Origin: Butyrivibrio sp.
GTDB taxonomy: Bacteria; Bacillota; Clostridia; Lachnospirales; Lachnospiraceae
DNA length: 64,000 nucleotides
Assembly (NCBI GenBank): GCA_016291375.1
Contig: JAEEXE010000010.1
Location: 1-64,000 of the forward strand
Reading direction: 5' to 3'
Part shown: piece by piece, positions 42,964 through 51,494 of the stretch
How the letters are laid out: each line of letters begins with the position of its first letter
Position numbering within the stretch: position 1 is the stretch's first letter
Translations under genes and position numbers: made by a program
Notes under the pieces: generated by a model
Seen by the model: the letters and a program-made list of their open reading frames with translations, nothing else
The model's database searches: none
Told to the model about the DNA's origin: nothing

Positions 42964-44292
42964 TTATTTGTCAAGAAGCTCCTTCAAAACCTCTACAGCC
43001 TTGTCTTTCTGATTATCTGATTTATCCGCAGCATAAGCTTCTGCATCAAGCTTTATCTCAACATCCGGTTTAATACCTATTCCGTGAATATTATTTCCGT
43101 TGGGAGTGTAATAACTGCTTACGGTAAGCTTGACTGCTGTTCCGTCGTTAAGATCGTAAACGCTCTGAACAATTCCTTTTCCGAAAGTAGTTGTTCCCAC
43201 AAGCTTTCCAAGTCCGTAATCCTTTATTGCTCCGGCTAAGATCTCTGATGCACTGGCTGAATAACCATTCACAAGTACTACCAGAGGAATATCCAGCTTA
43301 TTATCATTCTTGCACACGTAGTCGATTCTCTTGCCTTCTCTGTCTACGGTGTAAACAATCTCATTACCCTTTGCAATAAGCTGATCTGCTATATCGCACA
43401 CAGTAGTAAGGCTTCCTCCGGGATTTCCTCTAAGATCAAGAATAAGCCCCTTCATATTCTCGGCTTTAAGCTGTGCCATTCCTTCTACAAACTGATTATA
43501 TGTAACATCATCAAACTCTGTTATCTGAAGATAGCCAATTTCATCATCCAACATCTCTGTTACAACAGTAGGAACCTCTATCTTTTTACGATATACATCT
43601 ACCTCAATACGATCTTCCGCATCGCTTCTGCTAATAGTCAGATGAACCGTAGTACCCTCTTCACCTTTGATCTTGGAAACAACTTCTTCTGTCGTGAGTC
43701 CCTGAGTGCTTTCCTTATTGATCTCCATGATCATGTCGTTGTCCATAAGTCCGGCTTCCTGAGCAGGTGTTCCTTCCATAACCTTACTTATGACAGGCAT
43801 CCCCATCTCGTTACTTGTAGAAATGTAGGCACCTATTCCATAGTAAATACCCTCAGTTTCACTCTGAAAAGAAAGAAGGTCGTCTTTGGTATAGTAAACA
43901 GAATACGGATCGTCTAATGATTCCAGAAGTCCCTTGTACAATCCATCGCGCTCTGCCTCTTTATCAACTTCTTTCTTGTAATAACTCGAATCGATAAGTG
44001 CTTCCAGTTTTCTTATCTTGAGGGATGTCTCATCATCAAGTATCCCCCAGTTGCCACCGGAACCTACAGTAAAAATCCTCGTTGTTATCATAAAAGCTGA
44101 ACAAATAAAAGCTGTGCACAATGCTCCGATCAGAAGGCCGCTTAAGAATCTTCTTCTGAACTTAGCTTCATACTCCTTGATATCAACCTGATTATCGGTT
44201 TCGTTTACAACTACATTTTCATTCTCAATTGTCTTAATGTCTTCTGTCTGATTAATCTCGTTGTCCAATGTTAATTCTCCACTATGATGCAT
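42964..44292 (-). CDS. S41 C-terminal processing protease (CtpA/CtpB-like)
   Basis: A 442-residue membrane-anchored protease: a charged N-terminus, one helix (LLIGALCTAFICSAFMI), then a PDZ domain with GIGAYIS, PAQEAGLMDNDMIMEIN and STQGLTTEEVVSKIKG. The catalytic core has LILDLRGNPGGSL, the nucleophile region VNGYSASASEILAGA and the general base TTTFGKGIVQ (Lys). It cleaves exported substrates; here it follows the M23 gene directly. In several Firmicutes the ftsEX-M23-S41 order is conserved. Confidence 0.95.
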   Translation of the reverse strand: MHHSGELTLDNEINQTEDIKTIENENVVVNETDNQVDIKEYEAKFRRRFLSGLLIGALCTAFICSAFMITTRIFTVGSGGNWGILDDETSLKIRKLEALIDSSYYKKEVDKEAERDGLYKGLLESLDDPYSVYYTKDDLLSFQSETEGIYYGIGAYISTSNEMGMPVISKVMEGTPAQEAGLMDNDMIMEINKESTQGLTTEEVVSKIKGEEGTTVHLTISRSDAEDRIEVDVYRKKIEVPTVVTEMLDDEIGYLQITEFDDVTYNQFVEGMAQLKAENMKGLILDLRGNPGGSLTTVCDIADQLIAKGNEIVYTVDREGKRIDYVCKNDNKLDIPLVVLVNGYSASASEILAGAIKDYGLGKLVGTTTFGKGIVQSVYDLNDGTAVKLTVSSYYTPNGNNIHGIGIKPDVEIKLDAEAYAADKSDNQKDKAVEVLKELLDK

Positions 44293-45516
44293 TTATTTGA
44301 GGTAATTCCAAGGACTCACATAGGCTCCGTTTAGTCTGACACCGAAGTGAAGGTGATTACCTGTCGATCTTCCGGTAGAACCTACAGCCGCTATCTTGGT
44401 ACCTGCAGTTACATCCTGCCCTTTTGAGCAATATATTGCCGAACAATGCATATAGACTGTATACAGTCCACCACCGTGATTGATCATCACATAATTACCC
44501 ATGGTCGCATTGTAGTCGGTTGCTACAACTGTTCCGTTATATGCAGCAAGTATCGCCGATCCAGCCGGCGCAGCAAAGTCAACTCCGTTGTGCATCTTCT
44601 CAACACCAAGAGTAGGATGCATACGCATTCCGTAATTATCGGAAACTCTAGTATAATTCGGACAAGGAAATGTAAACATTCCTCCATCATACTTGTATTT
44701 GCTTTTCAAAGCTTCTTTATCCGCCGCAACCTCTCTCTCAAGAGCAGCGATTGTATCGTTCTCAGCCTTGATTTCAGCTTCATACTCGGCTATGGCAGCT
44801 TCTTTATTGCTAATATCTGTCTTTACCGTACTAAGTTCAGCATTCTTCTGATCCAGAAGAGATTGCATATTGGCTTCTTCTTGTTCTTTGCTCTCTTTAG
44901 TCGCATCTAAGGTTGCCTTTTCTTCTTCAAGGGCTTCCTTAGTAAGCTGAATGAGTTCTGTTGTAGCAATGTACTCATCCAACTTCTTTCTGTCATACTT
45001 GGAGAGTTTCTCAATATACTCAGCTTTATTGAGCATATCCCCAAAGCTTCCGGACTCCAGAAACAACTCCATGTACACAGCTTCTCCCTGCTCATACATG
45101 AACTTGATTCGCTTCTTCATAGCCTTGTACTGCTCTTCCTGAATGCGTTCAGACTCTTCAAGCTCTGCTGTAGTCTGTTCAATTTGAGCAACCTTTTCAT
45201 CGATCTTGGTCCCAAGTTCGTCTATCTTTTTCTGTATATCTGTAATTGAAGCATCAAGCTCCGTGATATATTTATTAAGATCGGACTTACTTGCTTCCAG
45301 CTCTTTTTTCATCTTCTCAAGGTTACTTTTTGCATTGCTTAAGTTGTCTCTTTCCTTTTTGGCCTCTGATATCTGATTCTCTTTTGCCTTAATGCTTTCT
45401 TCCGTAACTTCGGCATACGAGGAAAAAGAGCTGTTAAAAAACACCAGTATCACAATAGCCAGACACGACAACACATTAAACAATCTTTTCCTTGTGCTGC
45501 AAATTGATCTGATCAA
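44293..45516 (-). CDS. Coiled-coil M23 peptidase (EnvC/PcsB-like, FtsEX partner)
   Basis: A 407-residue exported protein. The signal helix is LFNVLSCLAIVILVFFNSSF, followed by about 240 residues of coiled coil (ISEAKKERDNLSNAKSNLEK onward), and an M23 metallopeptidase domain at the end: zinc ligands in MHNGVDFAAPAGSAI (His, Asp) and HLHFGVRLNG (HxH). The coiled coil would engage FtsX across the membrane and the peptidase would cut peptidoglycan at division. It is 25 bases after ftsX and its stop abuts the S41 start. Confidence 0.94.
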   Translation of the reverse strand: MIRSICSTRKRLFNVLSCLAIVILVFFNSSFSSYAEVTEESIKAKENQISEAKKERDNLSNAKSNLEKMKKELEASKSDLNKYITELDASITDIQKKIDELGTKIDEKVAQIEQTTAELEESERIQEEQYKAMKKRIKFMYEQGEAVYMELFLESGSFGDMLNKAEYIEKLSKYDRKKLDEYIATTELIQLTKEALEEEKATLDATKESKEQEEANMQSLLDQKNAELSTVKTDISNKEAAIAEYEAEIKAENDTIAALEREVAADKEALKSKYKYDGGMFTFPCPNYTRVSDNYGMRMHPTLGVEKMHNGVDFAAPAGSAILAAYNGTVVATDYNATMGNYVMINHGGGLYTVYMHCSAIYCSKGQDVTAGTKIAAVGSTGRSTGNHLHFGVRLNGAYVSPWNYLK

Positions 45517-45540
45517 AACAAATTGTCCTTTTATTTATTC

Positions 45541-46440
45541 TTATACATGCAAGTGTTTTCTAACTGTCGCAAAACTTCCCAAGAATCCTATTCCGATACC
45601 TATTGCAAGTGAGATAGGCAGAAGTTCTTTGTAGACTACCTCAACCGGAAGGAAATTAAGAAGCGATGATAGCATCGTAAATTTGGATGCCACATATGTG
45701 ATCGCATGAGTATATACGAAATACACAATGATAAGAGGAATTGCTGATCCTATCATACCGATGAGAATACCTTCAACCACGAATGGTGCTCTTACAAAAA
45801 AGTCTGTAGCACCGATATATTTCATGATGTTGATCTCATCTTTTCTGACCGCGATACCCATTGTAACTGTGTTGCTGATAAGGAATATAGATACCAGCAA
45901 GAGGATGATGATAATTCCGGCTGAAACATATGCTATCAACTTATTAAGTCCGCTGAGCGTATTGGCCGTAACCTCTGATCTGTTAACCTCTCTTACAACG
46001 TCTATTGATTCGATATATGTTACAAGTGCGGGCTGCATGGATACATCCTTGAGATATATCTGAAGGTTAGCAGAGTCAGCTAGAGGATTCTCTGTAAATC
46101 CGTCAGCGTATTCTCCAAGGTATTCTTCCTTAAATCCTTCCCATGCCGCATCTGCAGATACGTATTCAATTTCTCTAACTTCCGGTCGATTCTTTTCAAG
46201 CTCGCTCTTAACCGCCAGAATCTGCTCCTCCGTAACGCCCTCATTAAAGAATACTGTCACGGATACGCCTTCCTCAGCTGTCTTAACCACATGCTGGAAA
46301 TTGGTAACTATTGAATAAAAGATACCGAACAGAAAAAGACAGGCGCCAATAGTCGCTATAGATGCCAAAGTATACCATTTATTTCTACCGAGGTTCTTGA
46401 TTCCCTGTCCCAGTGTGTAAAAAAAACTACTAATCCTCAT
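45541..46440 (-). CDS. ftsX: Cell-division ABC transporter permease FtsX
   Basis: A 299-residue protein with four membrane helices (one near 22-45, three in the C-terminal 130 residues) and a large outer loop of about 120 residues after the first. The N-terminus has LGQGIKNLGRNKWYTLASIA, typical of FtsX; ISNTVTMGIAVRKDEINIM and KYIGATDFFVRAPFVVEGIL are the conserved C-terminal FtsX segments. With FtsE it senses or drives amidase/peptidase activation. It overlaps ftsE by 11 bases. Confidence 0.97.
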   Translation of the reverse strand: MRISSFFYTLGQGIKNLGRNKWYTLASIATIGACLFLFGIFYSIVTNFQHVVKTAEEGVSVTVFFNEGVTEEQILAVKSELEKNRPEVREIEYVSADAAWEGFKEEYLGEYADGFTENPLADSANLQIYLKDVSMQPALVTYIESIDVVREVNRSEVTANTLSGLNKLIAYVSAGIIIILLLVSIFLISNTVTMGIAVRKDEINIMKYIGATDFFVRAPFVVEGILIGMIGSAIPLIIVYFVYTHAITYVASKFTMLSSLLNFLPVEVVYKELLPISLAIGIGIGFLGSFATVRKHLHV

Positions 46441-47170
46441 CGATGTACATACCTTCTTCCTCGTCTTCTATAATGACGCCCTTTTTCATGGTTATAACTC
46501 GCTTCTTCATGGCATTAACGATTTCTCTGTTATGCGTTACCACGATAACAGTTGTGCCGTTCTCATTAATCTGTTCCATGAGTTTCATAATCTCCCATGA
46601 ATTGTTGGGATCGAGATTTCCGGTAGGCTCATCAGCCAAAAGAATGGTCGGCTTATTTACCAGAGCTCTGGCAAGAGCAACTCTCTGCTGCTCACCGCCG
46701 GAAAGTTGATTGATCTTATTCTTATATTTGCCCGCAAGGTTAACTGTCGCCAATATTGAAGGCACGTTTCTCTTGATCTCCCTTGTGGGTGTCTGAACGA
46801 TTCGCTGCGCAAATGCAACGTTTTCATAGACGTTTCTATCTTTTAAAAGTCTGAAATCCTGGAACACTATTCCAAGGTTACGTCTGAACTTAGGAATCTT
46901 ACGGTGTTTAATTCTCTTTAAGTTGTACCCAAGTACAGTAATCTCTCCCTCTGTAGGTGTAAGTTCCCTGAGAAGAAGCTTGATAAGTGTAGACTTACCG
47001 GATCCACTGTCACCAACTATAAATACAAATTCTCCTCGCTTTATGTGGAGGTTAACACCGTTTAAAGCAGGCGCACCACTTGAATAGGATTTGGTGACAT
47101 TCTCAAGTGTTATTATCTCATCCTCAGGTATCTGCCTGTTTAATCTTTTCTTTCTGTATCCTCGTTCCAT
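46430..47170 (-). CDS. ftsE: Cell-division ABC transporter ATPase FtsE
   Basis: A 246-residue ABC ATPase. Walker A FIVGDSGSGKSTLIKLL, Q-loop FQDFRLLKDRNVYEN, signature LSGGEQQRVALARALV, Walker B ILLADEPTGNLDPNNS, switch His in VVTHNREIVNAM. The C-terminal tail is acidic (IEDEEEGMYIDED). A GGGAG site lies before the ATG. It is directly followed by ftsX and preceded by the PucR-like regulator gene 47 bases upstream. Confidence 0.97.
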   Translation of the reverse strand: MERGYRKKRLNRQIPEDEIITLENVTKSYSSGAPALNGVNLHIKRGEFVFIVGDSGSGKSTLIKLLLRELTPTEGEITVLGYNLKRIKHRKIPKFRRNLGIVFQDFRLLKDRNVYENVAFAQRIVQTPTREIKRNVPSILATVNLAGKYKNKINQLSGGEQQRVALARALVNKPTILLADEPTGNLDPNNSWEIMKLMEQINENGTTVIVVTHNREIVNAMKKRVITMKKGVIIEDEEEGMYIDED

Positions 47171-47217
47171 GTCTATCTCCCGAAATTTTTATTGATTGTT
47201 GGATGATTAACGGATAA

Positions 47218-48300
47218 TTATGTGAATTTCTCCATGTATTTCATGTACCTTACAACCATAAGTGCGATCTTAAATGTGATTGCATCATCAAACACTCTAA
47301 GATCGAGACCGGTGCTCTTCTGAAGCTTATCGAGACGATAAACAAGTGTGTTTCTGTGAATAAAGAGCTGTCTTGATGTCTCTGATACGTTAAGGCTGTT
47401 CTCAAAGAACTTATCTATGGTTGATAAAGTCTCCTGGTCGAAATCATCGGGATTCCTTCCTCCGAATATCTCCTTGATAAACATCTTACATAAAGGAATC
47501 GGAAGCTGATAAATAAGACGACCTATACCAAGCTCGCTGTAGCATATTACTTTTCTCTCATCAAAGAAGATTTTTCCTACATCGAGAGCCATCTTTGCCT
47601 CTTTATAGGAACGGCTGACTTCCTTGATCTCACCAACTACTGTTCCGTATGCTATTCTAACTTTGGAAAGTCCGTCTTTTTCAAGTACAGCAAGCATATC
47701 CTCTGCAGTTTTTGTAATATCCGAAGGCTTGGTAATATCGGTTACATCCTTAACGATAATGATGTTATCCTCATCCACCTCGGTTACAAAATCTGTTCCG
47801 TTTCCAAAATGAGTTCTTGCAATCTCAAGAGCATTATTATCTCTTCCATTGTGAGATTCGACGATCATCGCAACTCTCTTGGCATCTGACTGAATATGGA
47901 GTTTCTTGGCTCTACTGTAGATATCCACAAGAAGAAGGTTATCAAGAAGCAGGTTCTTGATAAAGTTATCCTTGTCAAAACGCTCTTTGTAAGCAACAAG
48001 AAGGCTCTGAATCTGATATGCGATCATCTTACCAAGCATATAAACATTCTCGCCGGTTCCGGCGCAGATGAGAATATACTCAAGCTGCTGCTCATCAAAA
48101 ATCTTGAAATACTGGTACCCCTGTATCTCCTGGGAATCCGCTGCAGACTCCACAAAATCTCTGGCAACTGCCGATACATTGCCCATGTCTGATGATGTTG
48201 ATGCTACCTCTCTGCCATCAATGTCTAATACATACAGCTCAACGTGAGCAATATTCTTGAGACCGTCGATTGTGTTCTGGAGAATCTGATTTGAAATCAT
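47218..48300 (-). CDS. PucR/CdaR-type transcriptional regulator
   Basis: A 360-residue protein. The N-terminal part contains an effector-like domain (LYVLDIDGREVASTS, then LICAGTGENVYMLGKMIAYQ). The C-terminal helix-turn-helix of PucR type is evident in SLNVSETSRQLFIHRNTLVYR and DKLQKSTGLDLRVFDD. Members respond to small metabolites such as sugar acids; the target here is unknown. A long inverted repeat lies upstream at 48364-48410. It may be co-transcribed with ftsE, as only 47 bases separate them, and no terminator is seen. Confidence 0.88.
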   Translation of the reverse strand: MISNQILQNTIDGLKNIAHVELYVLDIDGREVASTSSDMGNVSAVARDFVESAADSQEIQGYQYFKIFDEQQLEYILICAGTGENVYMLGKMIAYQIQSLLVAYKERFDKDNFIKNLLLDNLLLVDIYSRAKKLHIQSDAKRVAMIVESHNGRDNNALEIARTHFGNGTDFVTEVDEDNIIIVKDVTDITKPSDITKTAEDMLAVLEKDGLSKVRIAYGTVVGEIKEVSRSYKEAKMALDVGKIFFDERKVICYSELGIGRLIYQLPIPLCKMFIKEIFGGRNPDDFDQETLSTIDKFFENSLNVSETSRQLFIHRNTLVYRLDKLQKSTGLDLRVFDDAITFKIALMVVRYMKYMEKFT

Positions 48301-48363
48301 TTTTCACTCTTTCTGCCATCCCTTTACAGGGGCTAACGATAATATACATAGCCATTTTAATAC

Positions 48364-48410
48364 AAATGTACAAAAAAATCTACCTTATACTAGTTGTTTT
48401 TTGTACATTT
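48364..48410. repeat. 14-bp perfect inverted repeat upstream of the PucR-like gene
   Basis: AAATGTACAAAAAA (48364-48377) and its exact complement (48397-48410) flank a 19-base spacer containing TATACT. Each arm also contains the small palindrome TGTACA. It looks like paired binding sites rather than a terminator, because the stem is very AT-rich. The 48301-48529 gap holds nothing else recognisable except the yjfB promoter. Confidence 0.6.
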
Positions 48411-48479
48411 TTTTGATTATCCCGTCAAAATCTACAAAAAGGCTTTCTTTTTTTGGTATGAAATTTATCATTAAACAGA

Positions 48480-48507
48480 TAAACTTTTAGATGTAATATT
48501 ACGATAT
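48480..48507 (+). promoter_or_regulatory. Sigma-28-like promoter of yjfB
   Basis: TAAA (48480-48483), 16-bp spacer, TACGATAT (48500-48507): six of eight -10 bases match GCCGATAT. A short leader with GAAAGGAG ends at the ATG at 48530, consistent with a motility gene. Confidence 0.5.
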
Positions 48508-48529
48508 AAAAGATAAGAAAGGAGTAAGT

Positions 48530-48718
48530 ATGGATATTCCTTCATTATCGATGGCTTTATCACAAAACCGCATACTCACTGATGTAGGAGTTGCAATGCT
48601 GTCAAAGAACCTGGATTTTATGAAAGATGTAGGCAGCGAATTTGCAGAGCAGCTTGATTCTGTTTCTGAGCTGTCAGTTAATCCAAATATCGGTTCAAAT
48701 ATTGACATAAGACTATGA
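48530..48718 (+). CDS. yjfB: YjfB-family putative motility protein
   Basis: A 62-residue protein with the YjfB pattern: MDIPSLSMALSQNRI, then VGVAMLSKNLDFMK, ending in PNIGSNIDIRL. YjfB proteins are found in motile Firmicutes, and Bacillus yjfB is under SigD control, but the function is not known. AAGGAG lies 7 bases upstream. It stands alone with its own terminator, and the sigma-28-like promoter upstream fits the motility link. Confidence 0.88.
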   Translation: MDIPSLSMALSQNRILTDVGVAMLSKNLDFMKDVGSEFAEQLDSVSELSVNPNIGSNIDIRL

Positions 48719-48735
48719 TAATGTCATCAACACAA

Positions 48736-48761
48736 AAGAGGAGGGTGTTTACCCTCCTCTT
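48736..48761. terminator. Bidirectional terminator between yjfB and the CPBP gene
   Basis: AAGAGGAGGGT (48736-48746) and ACCCTCCTCTT (48751-48761) pair perfectly with a GTTT loop; ATTTTG follows on the plus strand and TTTTGTG on the minus strand. Confidence 0.85.
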
Positions 48762-48775
48762 ATTTTGCTTTCAAA

Positions 48776-49699
48776 TTATGAAAATACAGCTCCCAATATC
48801 ATGTACACGATTGAAAGAGCAATTCCTATTATCAAAGGAAATGTAATAAGGCTCACTTTAGGCTCTTCCGCCCTATCTTTTTTCTTAATAATCTGCATAA
48901 GCGCATTTTCTCTTCCCTCAATCTTAGCGATCTTATAAACTATGCAAAGTGCAATAGGGGTGAATATCACAGCCAAAAGAAAATCAACGCCTATCGTCTG
49001 TATCAGTGAAGAAAAAGAGTCACCCTCGACGATCTGCTCTGCATCTTCCAAAAGATTTGAAGAAAAATACAGAAATATCACTTCAAGAGTATTAAACAGT
49101 CCATGTGCCAAGAATGAAGACCACACGCTACCTGTTGCCTCCACCAATACACTGAACATCACTCCCATTACTGCCGCGTATGTGAACTGATTGAAATTCA
49201 TATGCATCATGCCAAAAAGAACAGACGACAGGATTACAGCTCCCAATATTTTTCCGGTCTTCTTGTAGGTATGAAAAAGCACTCCTCTAAACACAAACTC
49301 CTCAACAAAGGGGCCAAACACCCCCATTGAGAAAATCGTTATATATATCGGTATTTCCAGAACGTTGTCAGAAATAGAATCAACCATGTTATCAACGAAT
49401 ATCATGGATATTGAATTGACCAACGTAATAAGCGGGTAAAGTGCCAGAACATATAATACGCTCAGAAGTGCTGACGTAATGCTGAATTTTTTTAAGGGAA
49501 CAACAGAGCCCAGACTGTCGCCACTATAAAGCACCGCTGCGACCGCAGGAATCAAGACTACCGTCTCACACAAAACATTAGACAGCAGTATCGAAGGCTC
49601 TCGTCCGTCCACAGCCACCCAAAACGACCACAAAGTGGTCATCGCCAATGTGGCTATTATCATAAACATAAATGCTCTGTTTGCTCTCCTGTAATCCAT
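48776..49699 (-). CDS. CPBP-family intramembrane metalloprotease
   Basis: A 307-residue membrane protein with about eight helices. The CPBP motif is GPFVEEFVFRGVLFHTYKK (Glu-Glu and Arg), the second FGMMHMNFNQFTYA (His), and the third WSSFLAHGLFNT (His). The first Glu pair and the two His residues form the active site. Substrates in Firmicutes are mostly unknown; some members modify bacteriocin or surface-protein processing. It ends next to the yjfB terminator and starts just after cvfB. Confidence 0.9.
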   Translation of the reverse strand: MDYRRANRAFMFMIIATLAMTTLWSFWVAVDGREPSILLSNVLCETVVLIPAVAAVLYSGDSLGSVVPLKKFSITSALLSVLYVLALYPLITLVNSISMIFVDNMVDSISDNVLEIPIYITIFSMGVFGPFVEEFVFRGVLFHTYKKTGKILGAVILSSVLFGMMHMNFNQFTYAAVMGVMFSVLVEATGSVWSSFLAHGLFNTLEVIFLYFSSNLLEDAEQIVEGDSFSSLIQTIGVDFLLAVIFTPIALCIVYKIAKIEGRENALMQIIKKKDRAEEPKVSLITFPLIIGIALSIVYMILGAVFS

Positions 49700-49708
49700 A
49701 TATACCCC

Positions 49709-50542
49709 TTATTTAAGCTCTATTGATTCTGCCTTGATGTCTATCTTACCTTCTTTTAAAAGCCTTCCTACGGCCCTTTTAAACTCATTCTTACTCATAT
49801 TCGTCTTCTGACGTATAAGCTCCGGAGATGCCTTGTCGGTGAAAGACAATTTACCACCGTTCTCATTCATCATATTGAGAATCTTCTCTGCATCCTCATC
49901 CATCTGAAGATAAGCCTTTTCCCTTACACTCAGATTGAGCCTTCCGTCTTCTTTTACAGAAGTAACTCTCGCCTCAATGTTATCTCCTATGGAAATGCTA
50001 CCATAAAGCTCTTTTTTAGGAATAAGAGCCGAATAGATATCGTCAACAGCCACAAACGCACCAAAATTATCGCTAAGTTCATAGACAGTGCCTCTTACCT
50101 TATCATCCTTAGCATAGGGACTGTTGTTTAGCAGATATTTATAGACGTTCATGGTAACGCAAAGTCTGCTACTCTTATCAATGTAGAGCGCACACAAGAC
50201 CTCATCTCCAACCTTGACTCTGCTTGTCTGCTCTCTAAACGGAAGGAGAACATCCTTTTCAAGTCCCCAATCCATAAAAGCGCCGATCTTGCCAACTTCC
50301 TTAACCTTTAGAAGTCTTACATCTCCAAGCATTATCTTAGGTTCAGCCGTTGTAGCTATAAGCCTGTCACTTGAATCCTTATAAATAAAAACTTCTATGG
50401 CAGATCCGATCTCCGTCCCCTTCGGAACCTGCTTTATGGGCAAAAGAACCTTCTCTTCGCTTCCCTGTTCCTCAGAAAGATATACGCCGAATTCAACCTT
50501 TTTTACTACTATTAGTTCCTGTTTCTCACCTAATCTTATCAT
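49709..50542 (-). CDS. cvfB: S1-domain RNA-binding protein CvfB-like
   Basis: A 277-residue protein built from several S1/OB-like modules (LIVVKKVEFGVYLSEE at the start, LLKVKEVGKIGAFMDWG, then VRGTVYELSDNFGAFVA) and a C-terminal winged-helix part (SPELIRQKTNMSKNEFKRA with VGRLLKEGKI). This is the layout of CvfB/YitL, which binds RNA and affects virulence or stress gene expression in Gram-positives. It overlaps nothing, but only 11 bases separate it from the thioesterase gene. Confidence 0.9.
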   Translation of the reverse strand: MIRLGEKQELIVVKKVEFGVYLSEEQGSEEKVLLPIKQVPKGTEIGSAIEVFIYKDSSDRLIATTAEPKIMLGDVRLLKVKEVGKIGAFMDWGLEKDVLLPFREQTSRVKVGDEVLCALYIDKSSRLCVTMNVYKYLLNNSPYAKDDKVRGTVYELSDNFGAFVAVDDIYSALIPKKELYGSISIGDNIEARVTSVKEDGRLNLSVREKAYLQMDEDAEKILNMMNENGGKLSFTDKASPELIRQKTNMSKNEFKRAVGRLLKEGKIDIKAESIELK

Positions 50543-50553
50543 TTATCCTCCGG

Positions 50554-51276
50554 TTAAATAAGCTCAACCACACAAACGGAATCGCCTTCGCTGTTATTTA
50601 GGCTCACCGTATAAACATCATTATCCTCTTTTTTACTCTTAATCACAACAGGGTACAATACATCTCCAAGTCTTGCCTGCTTTTTGTATTCTGCCCTGAG
50701 TCCGGATATCTCAAAATCTTCTTTATCAAGACAATCAAGTGCCATTCTCACATACTGGCCGTTGTTGACATGCTTGTTGGTATCAAGATGCTGCTTGGTA
50801 ACCTCGATGGGATTGCATTCTGTACGTGTCCCCTCTTTGGGGATTGCCACTTTTCTGCTCCCATACTCCATATCAAGCTTCTCTCCAAGCTCATATGCCC
50901 CTTTTATCTCATCTGTGATCCTGCATGGCAGTTCTTTATCAAGATCAACAAGAGTCCAGACAGAATTGGCAACCGCAAGCCTCTCGCCATCTGCAGTGTC
51001 CATAAAAAAGTTACGAAGTCCAACAGCACCTCTTAGTTCATAGGGAATAGTCCCTATTCTCACCTCTTCACAAAGCTTAGGATATCTGTTTACGTCAATC
51101 TGCCAGGAAGAGAGTACCCAAGCCAGCTTATTTTCTTTTAGATAGCTTATGGACGCAGGGCCTCCTTGAGTCTGGAAAATAGTGCAATCCTGAAAATAAT
51201 CTATAAGCGCTTCTATAGTCAGTCTGGCGTTACTATCAACTTCACTGTAACGAATTCTGGTATCAAAAGTATACAT
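50554..51276 (-). CDS. Acyl-ACP thioesterase (FatA-like)
   Basis: A 240-residue double hotdog enzyme. The first hotdog starts with TFDTRIRYSEVDSNARLTIE; the second contains QHLDTNKHVNNGQYVRMALD, which includes the catalytic Asn-His of acyl-ACP thioesterases. WVLSSWQIDVNRYPKL lies in the first. It releases fatty acids from ACP, giving free acids in the cytoplasm. The start at 51276 was preferred over 51291 because GGGAG lies 8 bases before it. Its promoter probably overlaps the tRNA gene end region. Confidence 0.9.
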   Translation of the reverse strand: MYTFDTRIRYSEVDSNARLTIEALIDYFQDCTIFQTQGGPASISYLKENKLAWVLSSWQIDVNRYPKLCEEVRIGTIPYELRGAVGLRNFFMDTADGERLAVANSVWTLVDLDKELPCRITDEIKGAYELGEKLDMEYGSRKVAIPKEGTRTECNPIEVTKQHLDTNKHVNNGQYVRMALDCLDKEDFEISGLRAEYKKQARLGDVLYPVVIKSKKEDNDVYTVSLNNSEGDSVCVVELI

Positions 51277-51312
51277 AACTCTTTCTCCCATAATAAATTA
51301 AATACTAAAGAA

Positions 51313-51340
51313 AAAGCGAGATTGTCACCAATCTCGCTTT
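51313..51340 (-). terminator. Terminator of the tRNA-Gln gene
   Basis: AAAGCGAGATT (51313-51323) pairs with AATCTCGCTTT (51330-51340); TTTTTCTTT follows on the minus strand. Confidence 0.85.
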
Positions 51341-51350
51341 CACATATTAG

Positions 51351-51423
51351 CTGGGCTAGTAGGATTCGAACCTACGTAATGACGGAGTCAGAGTCCGTTG
51401 CCTTACCGCTTGGCGATAGCCCA
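51351..51423 (-). tRNA. tRNA-Gln (anticodon CUG)
   Basis: A 73-base cloverleaf on the minus strand. Acceptor TGGGCTA pairs with TAGCCCA, discriminator G, no CCA encoded. D arm CGCCAAGCGGTAAGGC is typical of tRNA-Gln. Anticodon stem ACGGA/TCCGT holds the loop CTCTGAC, so the anticodon is CTG (plus-strand 51389-51391), decoding CAG. The T arm has the normal GTTCGAATC loop. The first base U is also characteristic of tRNA-Gln. Confidence 0.95.
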
Positions 51424-51494
51424 TCGACAAGAAATGATTATACGTGAGGTGTAATAAAAAAGCAAGTACTTTTTTGAATTTTTTTCATTCCCTA

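Noticed and set aside
48378-48396. The AT-rich inverted repeat as a bidirectional terminator
   Set aside because: The stem is almost only A/T with a long loop and lies upstream of both divergent genes, so a terminator makes no sense there.
51351-51423. tRNA-Gln as an integration site
   Set aside because: No duplicate of the tRNA 3' end and no integrase gene are found on either side.
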